DNA from: Desulfosporosinus sp. BRH_c37
GTDB taxonomy: Bacteria; Bacillota; Desulfitobacteriia; Desulfitobacteriales; Desulfitobacteriaceae
NCBI GenBank assembly: GCA_001516045.1
Contig: LOEW01000231.1
Span: 1 to 35,187 of the forward strand
Reading direction: 5' to 3'
DNA: 35,187 bases
The position numbers and the translations under genes are program-made. This document shows positions 30,421 through 35,187 of the stretch, piece after piece; position 1 is the first letter of the stretch; every line of letters begins with the position of its first letter. The notes below the pieces were generated by a model that was given only the letters and a program-made list of their open reading frames with translations, was not told the origin of the DNA and did no database searches.

Positions 30421-31776
30421 TTAGATTTTAACTATCTTCTCACGGTTTTCTAGGACATTCTTCGTAGCATTTCGGGTATCCACTACAAGCCGAGCCTTGG
30501 CAACCACACGCTCATAATCAACCTTACTATGGTCTGTGAGGATCACTACACCATCAGCATCTGCCAGCACTTCATCGGTCAATGGCACGCTCTCCATGTG
30601 GTGAGTACTGCCGCCGTGCGGCTTAATGTCCGGAATGAACGGGTCATGATACGTGATATTCGCTCCTTGTTTACGCAGGAGCTCGATAATCTTTAAGGCT
30701 GGCGATTCGCGCATATCGTCGATGTCCTTTTTGTAGGCTACGCCTAGGATAAAGATTTTCGCGTCCTTCATACTCTTATTTTCATTGTTCAGAGCACGAA
30801 CTACTCGATTGACGACATAATATGAAACTTCAACGTTGATTTCCCCGGCAAGTTCTATGAAGCGGGTATGGAAATCGTATTCGCGCGCTTTCCAGGTTAG
30901 GTAGAACGGATCGATTGGAATACAGTGACCCCCTACGCCTGGGCCTGGGTAAAAGGTTTGGATGCCAAACGGTTTTGTTCCGGCGGCTTCAACTACTTCC
31001 CAAATATCGATCCCCATTCGGTCACAAAGCATCATTAATTCGTTGACCATAGCGATGTTTACGGCACGGTAAGTATTTTCAAAGACTTTGGTCAGCTCCG
31101 CAGCGGCAGGCGAGGATACAGGGACGACATTGGAGATCGTTTGGATATACAGAGCATACGCAATCTCCAGGCAAACCGGAGTCATCCCCCCAACGACTTT
31201 AGAGGTATTTTTCGTGCTAAAGCGTTTGTTTCCCGGATCAACGCGTTCTGGTGAGAAAGCGAGGAAAAAGTCCTTGCCCACCTTAAGTCCTGTCTTTTCC
31301 AATAAGGGAAGAATAACTTCCTCTGTAGTACCTGGATAGGTAGTGCTTTCTAAGGTGATTAACTGCCCTAGGCGAAGATATTGTCCAATTCTTTCTGTAG
31401 ATGCTTGGATATAAGAAATATCCGGGTCACGGGTAATGGTTAAGGGCGTGGGAACGCAGATAATCACGACATCACATTCGGCTATTCGGGAGAAATCCGT
31501 TGTAGCAACCAATAAGCCTGTGCGCACCACATTGCGGAGATCTTCATCCAAAACATCCCCAATGTAGTTGTCAGCTGCATTCACACGTCCGACACGTTCA
31601 GGATTAATGTCAAAACCAATCACTGGGAATCCGACCTTACCTTTTTCAACGGCTAGAGGAAGTCCTACATACCCTAAACCGATAACTCCAATTCGCGCTT
31701 CGTGCTTGAGGATCTTTTCTTTAAGGGCCATGGCGACTACATCTTCGCTGGTAATTACGTTCTTAACGGTCATCAT
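30421..31776 (-). CDS. UDP-N-acetylglucosamine 6-dehydrogenase, WbpA-like
   Basis: A 451-residue nucleotide-sugar dehydrogenase. The NAD-binding motif GVIGLGYVGLPLA starts at residue 30, and the catalytic cysteine is Cys285 in GPGVGGHCIPIDP. VNAADNYIGDV and the TYPGTTEEV, FSPERVDPGN motifs place it in the WbpA/TviB/WbpO group, which oxidises UDP-HexNAc to the uronic acid in two NAD steps. This is the first step of the proposed diacetamido uronic acid pathway. AAGGAGGAAAA precedes ATG 31776, and the dehydratase gene ends 17 nt upstream. Confidence 0.92.
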   Translation of the reverse strand: MMTVKNVITSEDVVAMALKEKILKHEARIGVIGLGYVGLPLAVEKGKVGFPVIGFDINPERVGRVNAADNYIGDVLDEDLRNVVRTGLLVATTDFSRIAECDVVIICVPTPLTITRDPDISYIQASTERIGQYLRLGQLITLESTTYPGTTEEVILPLLEKTGLKVGKDFFLAFSPERVDPGNKRFSTKNTSKVVGGMTPVCLEIAYALYIQTISNVVPVSSPAAAELTKVFENTYRAVNIAMVNELMMLCDRMGIDIWEVVEAAGTKPFGIQTFYPGPGVGGHCIPIDPFYLTWKAREYDFHTRFIELAGEINVEVSYYVVNRVVRALNNENKSMKDAKIFILGVAYKKDIDDMRESPALKIIELLRKQGANITYHDPFIPDIKPHGGSTHHMESVPLTDEVLADADGVVILTDHSKVDYERVVAKARLVVDTRNATKNVLENREKIVKI

Positions 31777-31793
31777 TTTACTAATTTTCCTCC

Positions 31794-33674
31794 TTACTGA
31801 TTGGCTACTGCTTTTGCTGTCTTCTTACGAAAGGTAGGAATGACTGTCTGCAATAATTCAATGACTTCATCTCGCGTTAAATAACTGCCTCGCTCACGCA
31901 CAATATGCGCTAGCTCTTCAAGGAGTTTAACGTCAATAACGTTCGGTTTCGCTACGAAAATTCGGCTATGTTTGGTTGAGGTGATTCCTTCTTCAGCCGT
32001 TAACAATTCTTCAAATAGTTTTTCTCCCGGCCTAATCCCTGTGAATTGTATCTTAATATCAACATCGGGTTCAAAGCCCGAAAGCCGAATTAAGTCTTTT
32101 GCTAGATCTACAATCTTGACAGGCTTTCCCATATCTAAAATAAAGATTTCTCCACCCTTGGCCATGGCCCCGGCTTGAATGACTAATTGGGCCGCTTCCG
32201 GAATCGTCATAAAATAGCGCACCATATCAGGATGGGTAACCGTTACCGGACCTCCTTTGGCTATCTGTCTCTTGAACGTTGGTATAACGCTACCGCTGCT
32301 TCCTAAGACATTTCCGAACCGAACCGCTACAAACCTAGTTTGGGAATGACTATCTAGGCTTTGAATCAACATTTCTACGATTCGTTTGGATGCTCCCATA
32401 ACGCTTGTTGGATTGACTGCCTTATCTGTAGAGATCGAGACAAAGATTTTTACTCTTACTTTATCGGCCGCTTCTGCCAGATTTTGTGAGCCTATTACAT
32501 TGTTTTTCAGAGCTTCTTCAGGATTTCGTTCCATTAAGGGGACATGTTTATGCGCTGCAGCATGGAAAACGACGCCAGGCTTATATCTTTCAAAAATTAG
32601 GTACACTTTCTGGCGGTCTTTAATATCCAAAATTTCCGTTATGTAGTCGATTCCCGGATGTTCGGCACGTAACTCCTGTTCGATCTCAAAGATGCTGTTT
32701 TCTCCATGCCCGAGCAAGATAAGTTTCCCTGGATTAAACCTGGCAATCTGACGGCAAATTTCTGAGCCAATAGAACCGCCGGCACCGGTGACAAACACCG
32801 TCTCTCCGGCAACATAACCCGCTACTTCTTCTAAATCTACGCAAACGGGGTCTCTACCAAGTAAATCCTCCACTTGAATCTGTCGAATCGGATTGACACT
32901 GATATCCCCACTAATAATGTCATAGACACCGGGCATAATCTTTAGATCAACCCCAGATTTTTCACATATTTGCACGATTTCGCGCACTGACTCACCAGAG
33001 GCGGAAGGCATGGCAATAATGACTTCATCAATATTATGACCTTTGACAACGCGGACAATGTCCTTACGAGAACCCAAAACCGGAATTCCAAGTAGCTTCA
33101 ACTTTAGCTTTGAACGATCATCATCAATAAAACCGATCGGACGTCCATCTCGATAATTACGATTCTTCAGTTCTCGAGCTGCTAAGACGCCTGCGTCGCC
33201 TGCCCCAACAATAAGTACCTGCTTTTTCGAGCCAGGAACATGGCGGTCATACGTGTTTTCTTGTAAGATCCGCCAAATAAAACGCGAACCCCCAATTAAA
33301 ATGACCATAGCCAACCACAGCAGCAAAGCTGCAGAGTTTGGGATCCTAAAAGGAAGTGCGGCGGCCTGAGAAACACCATAAAAATAAACTACGGCCGCCG
33401 TTCCGCCAGTTCCCACGGTTACTGCGTAAATAATGGAGAGTAACTCCCCTGTACTTGCATATTGCCAAAGCCGATTATATAACCCGAAAACATGAAAGAC
33501 TGCAATATACAAAATGGTTGCGACTACTGCTGTATTATAATACGTTTGGTAATATTCCAAAAAAGCGCCGCCACCGAAGGACTCTAACCGCAAATAAAAA
33601 CTGCCGAAAGCTGCCAGGTTGATTAACATAGCATCAATCAGCATTAATATCAATGTCCGTTTGCGAAATAACAC
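31794..33674 (-). CDS. Membrane nucleotide-sugar 4,6-dehydratase (PglF/WbpM/CapD family)
   Basis: A 626-residue protein: four N-terminal membrane helices (about residues 8-135), a first Rossmann domain (VLIVGAGDAGVLAAREL, 153-169) and a catalytic SDR domain with VTGAGGSIGSEI (295-306) and STDKAVNPTSVMGASKR (415-431). In this last motif Met426 replaces the usual SDR tyrosine, as in the WbpM/PglF/FlaA1 family. It makes UDP-4-keto-6-deoxy-GlcNAc. With the aminotransferase at 13057-14223 it could supply a bacillosamine-type sugar; no dedicated 4-N-acetyltransferase is evident. GTG 33674 follows AAGGGG at 9 nt. Confidence 0.92.
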   Translation of the reverse strand: MLFRKRTLILMLIDAMLINLAAFGSFYLRLESFGGGAFLEYYQTYYNTAVVATILYIAVFHVFGLYNRLWQYASTGELLSIIYAVTVGTGGTAAVVYFYGVSQAAALPFRIPNSAALLLWLAMVILIGGSRFIWRILQENTYDRHVPGSKKQVLIVGAGDAGVLAARELKNRNYRDGRPIGFIDDDRSKLKLKLLGIPVLGSRKDIVRVVKGHNIDEVIIAMPSASGESVREIVQICEKSGVDLKIMPGVYDIISGDISVNPIRQIQVEDLLGRDPVCVDLEEVAGYVAGETVFVTGAGGSIGSEICRQIARFNPGKLILLGHGENSIFEIEQELRAEHPGIDYITEILDIKDRQKVYLIFERYKPGVVFHAAAHKHVPLMERNPEEALKNNVIGSQNLAEAADKVRVKIFVSISTDKAVNPTSVMGASKRIVEMLIQSLDSHSQTRFVAVRFGNVLGSSGSVIPTFKRQIAKGGPVTVTHPDMVRYFMTIPEAAQLVIQAGAMAKGGEIFILDMGKPVKIVDLAKDLIRLSGFEPDVDIKIQFTGIRPGEKLFEELLTAEEGITSTKHSRIFVAKPNVIDVKLLEELAHIVRERGSYLTRDEVIELLQTVIPTFRKKTAKAVANQ

Positions 33675-33721
33675 CTAGCTCAGCCCCTTCTCGATCAAAC
33701 CACTCCGGAAACTTTATCGTT

Positions 33722-33786
33722 CTAAAGTTTACTACAACTCACTTAGATTTACAACTATCGCCGGCTGGGGTTCTTGTAAACTTTAG
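33722..33786. promoter_or_regulatory. 11-bp inverted repeat in the dehydratase leader
   Basis: CTAAAGTTTAC (33722-33732) and GTAAACTTTAG (33776-33786) are exact inverted copies 43 nt apart, 48 nt upstream of the dehydratase start. On the minus strand a weak promoter-like pair, TTGTAA and TAAACT 17 nt apart, overlaps one arm. It could be a two-site operator or the closing stem of a leader RNA. Confidence 0.4.
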
Positions 33787-33808
33787 GTAGAGTAGGGCTA
33801 GTACCGTA

Positions 33809-33844
33809 ATCGAACTCGTTCAACTTTAACTGAACGAGTTCGAT
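33809..33844. terminator. Hairpin at the 3' end of the acyltransferase gene
   Basis: ATCGAACTCGTTCA (33809-33822) and TGAACGAGTTCGAT (33831-33844) form a 14-bp stem. The acyltransferase stop codon (33826-33828) is in the loop, so one arm encodes its last residues. The central 18 nt match 3084-3101 except for two bases. No T-tract follows. Confidence 0.55.
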
Positions 33845-34947
33845 TTGTTCCTGCGACCAATGATATAGTAACTATATGGGATGTAATTAATCAACCTTAC
33901 GGCCAAGTAGCTGAACACAACGGTGAAGGCTAAAACGCTCGGATAAAATACCCAATTGTTATAATCGATAGCATTATTCTTAAGAAGCTTTATGGCATAT
34001 TGGTTAAAGAAGATGTGTATTAAATATATTCCAAAGGAGTAATCCCCAATTCTATAGACCACTTTTGCAAGAATACTCTTTTTCCCTGCCAGCCTCGCTG
34101 CAAGGTTAAACAACAATAGAAAAGTTGAAATTCTTAAAACAGGATAAATAAGTTCTGCCCCCATAAAAAAGTAGGGCGGTATAGAATTATAACGATAACC
34201 CGTTGTTAAACCAATAATTACAAAAGAACTAACTCCGAGGGTTAAGGCCAAAGACGTTATTAGAAATAAAGGAGTTAGGCGATTACTGCCCTTCTTTAAT
34301 TGATCAAAATGATCACCTGAATAGATTCCCAATCCAAAATAGAATACGAAGGACATAAAGTTCAGCCGAATGCTTGGAAATGAAGTGGTATGTATGCCGA
34401 GCATCCAAAGGGTCTGAATTATTAACAAAAAGGCAAGCAAAAATTCAGTTCTGTCAAGGCGTTGGCAGAAAGCGTAGATTTTAATGATGATCGGATAGAG
34501 AATATAGAACTGAATAATGATTGAAAAGAACCAGAGATGATACGAAGCACTGGAATGCAGAATATTATTTAGTACGAGAGAGAAATTTGTGCTTAGTGAG
34601 TTACTCTGCATAGCTGCGTAGTTATTAAAGACTGTATATAAAACAGAGAAGGTTAGGTATTGGGGAATAATCGAGCGTATTCTCTTTTTGTAGAACTTTG
34701 TTAAAGAAAAGTCATGACGATATTTCCTTGCTAAGACAAGCCCTGAGATTAATATAAACAAGGGTACAGCAAACTGAGAAAATATATCCGTCCATAAATT
34801 CAATAAAACTAAGGTGTTATAACTCTTAATTTCTGTGAAATAGCCGGTTGTATGGATCGCTATGACCGCTAAGACCCCAAAGCCTCTTAAATAATTAATT
34901 TCCTCAATCGTTCTAAGTTTCGCACGATACATTCTCTTATCATCCAT
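33826..34947 (-). CDS. Acyltransferase family 3 membrane protein
   Basis: A 373-residue protein with about ten hydrophobic helices, the PF01757 acyltransferase-3 pattern. The N-terminal EINYLRGFGVLAVIAIHTTGYF carries the conserved arginine-then-histidine pair of the family, and SASYHLWFFSIIIQFYILYPII and YSFGIYLIHIFF are the usual later landmarks. These proteins O-acetylate (or succinylate) surface polysaccharides at the outer face. ATG 34947 follows GAAGGGAATAGACGGAAC. It is the most upstream gene of the minus-strand series in view; the last codons lie in a hairpin. Confidence 0.88.
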   Translation of the reverse strand: MDDKRMYRAKLRTIEEINYLRGFGVLAVIAIHTTGYFTEIKSYNTLVLLNLWTDIFSQFAVPLFILISGLVLARKYRHDFSLTKFYKKRIRSIIPQYLTFSVLYTVFNNYAAMQSNSLSTNFSLVLNNILHSSASYHLWFFSIIIQFYILYPIIIKIYAFCQRLDRTEFLLAFLLIIQTLWMLGIHTTSFPSIRLNFMSFVFYFGLGIYSGDHFDQLKKGSNRLTPLFLITSLALTLGVSSFVIIGLTTGYRYNSIPPYFFMGAELIYPVLRISTFLLLFNLAARLAGKKSILAKVVYRIGDYSFGIYLIHIFFNQYAIKLLKNNAIDYNNWVFYPSVLAFTVVFSYLAVRLINYIPYSYYIIGRRNKSNSFS

Positions 34948-35187
34948 GTTCCGTCTATTCCCTTCTTAGAGCCTAGGCCTACTTTAAATCTAGATTATCC
35001 AAATCGTAAGACTCCCACTTCTACGAGAGGGAGCTGCACCCCGTACTCAGCTTCGGTGACGATAGTCTCCAGTGACATAAGTCTCCAGTACGATAGTCTC
35101 CAGTGACATAAGTCTCCAGTGGAGACTTATGCCGAAAGCGCATAACCCTTAACGAATACTAAGCGCTGTAGGATTAGTATCGCCGAA
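34948..35187. repeat. Intergenic repeat with a 31-nt tandem duplication, cut by the window edge
   Basis: From about 35010 the sequence is related to the element at 2812: CTTCGGTGACGATAGTCTCC, then AACGAATACTAAGCGCTG and GATTAGTATCGCCGA are shared. A 31-nt unit (CGATAGTCTCCAGTGACATA plus 11 nt) is present twice, at 35060-35090 and 35091-35121, differing only in the last base. No reading frame is supported. The element runs off the right edge. Confidence 0.65.

Noticed and set aside
33675-33825. Riboswitch upstream of the dehydratase gene
   Set aside because: Apart from the 11-bp arms I see no conserved core of a known riboswitch class; listed only as a dyad.
35060-35121. Possible CRISPR array
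   Set aside because: Only two abutting 31-nt units with no spacer between them; no cas genes in the window.

Overview
The window looks like a chromosomal surface-polysaccharide locus from a Gram-positive, probably spore-forming anaerobe of the Desulfosporosinus/Desulfitobacterium type. That placement is inference. It rests on moderate GC, frequent GTG and TTG starts with strong GGAGG-type ribosome sites, a signal-peptide protein with cell-wall-binding type 2 repeats, remnants of a D-alanyl-teichoic-acid (dlt) operon, and many small interspersed repeats. No rRNA, tRNA, CRISPR array or intact transposase was found.

Layout. The left end (1-360) holds the first 18 codons of a minus-strand gene and a structured repeat. 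A plus-strand operon with a clear sigma-A promoter (363-390) encodes a small EamA/SMR-type membrane protein, a GNAT acyltransferase and a NodB-family deacetylase (428-2704). A repeat element with terminal inverted repeats (2812-3076) precedes a hicBA toxin-antitoxin pair (3145-3605), which converges on a small coiled-coil gene across a perfect 65-nt palindrome. A gene-poor, repeat-rich stretch (4061-5014) contains an AAA/DUF4143 remnant and a second copy of the structured repeat. From 5015 to 34947 every substantial gene is on the minus strand, so transcription runs right to left: membrane acyltransferase, 4,6-dehydratase, UDP-GlcNAc 6-dehydrogenase, WbpB-like oxidoreductase, WbpD-like acetyltransferase, WbpE-like aminotransferase, O-antigen polymerase, two GT4 enzymes, Wzx flippase, UDP-GlcNAc 2-epimerase (WbpI-like), deacetylase-like protein, second O-antigen polymerase/ligase, FemAB-like transferase, GT4, orphan HicB, second aminotransferase, initiating sugar-phosphate transferase, GT2, decayed dlt operon, a secreted SLT/CWB2 protein, a GT39-type membrane glycosyltransferase, a DUF2304 protein and a DPM1-like GT2.

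How it fits together (inference). The WbpA/B/E/D/I-like set would convert UDP-GlcNAc to a 2,3-diacetamido uronic acid (UDP-GlcNAc3NAcA, then UDP-ManNAc3NAcA). The 4,6-dehydratase plus the second aminotransferase could supply a 4-amino sugar. The sugar-phosphate transferase would start the lipid-linked unit, the GT2 and GT4 enzymes extend it, Wzx flips it and a Wzy protein polymerises it. The DPM1-like GT2, DUF2304 and GT39 proteins form a polyprenyl-phosphate-sugar decoration branch.

Less obvious content: a dltC-dltD-dltX-dltB remnant at 10108-10980, in which dltC has an early stop, dltD and dltB carry deletions and only dltX is intact; two copies of a repeat whose nested stems are preserved with a compensatory base-pair change; four copies of a 17-nt palindrome; three HicB-family sequences in different states; and short low-complexity repeats lying at stop codons and inside reading frames.
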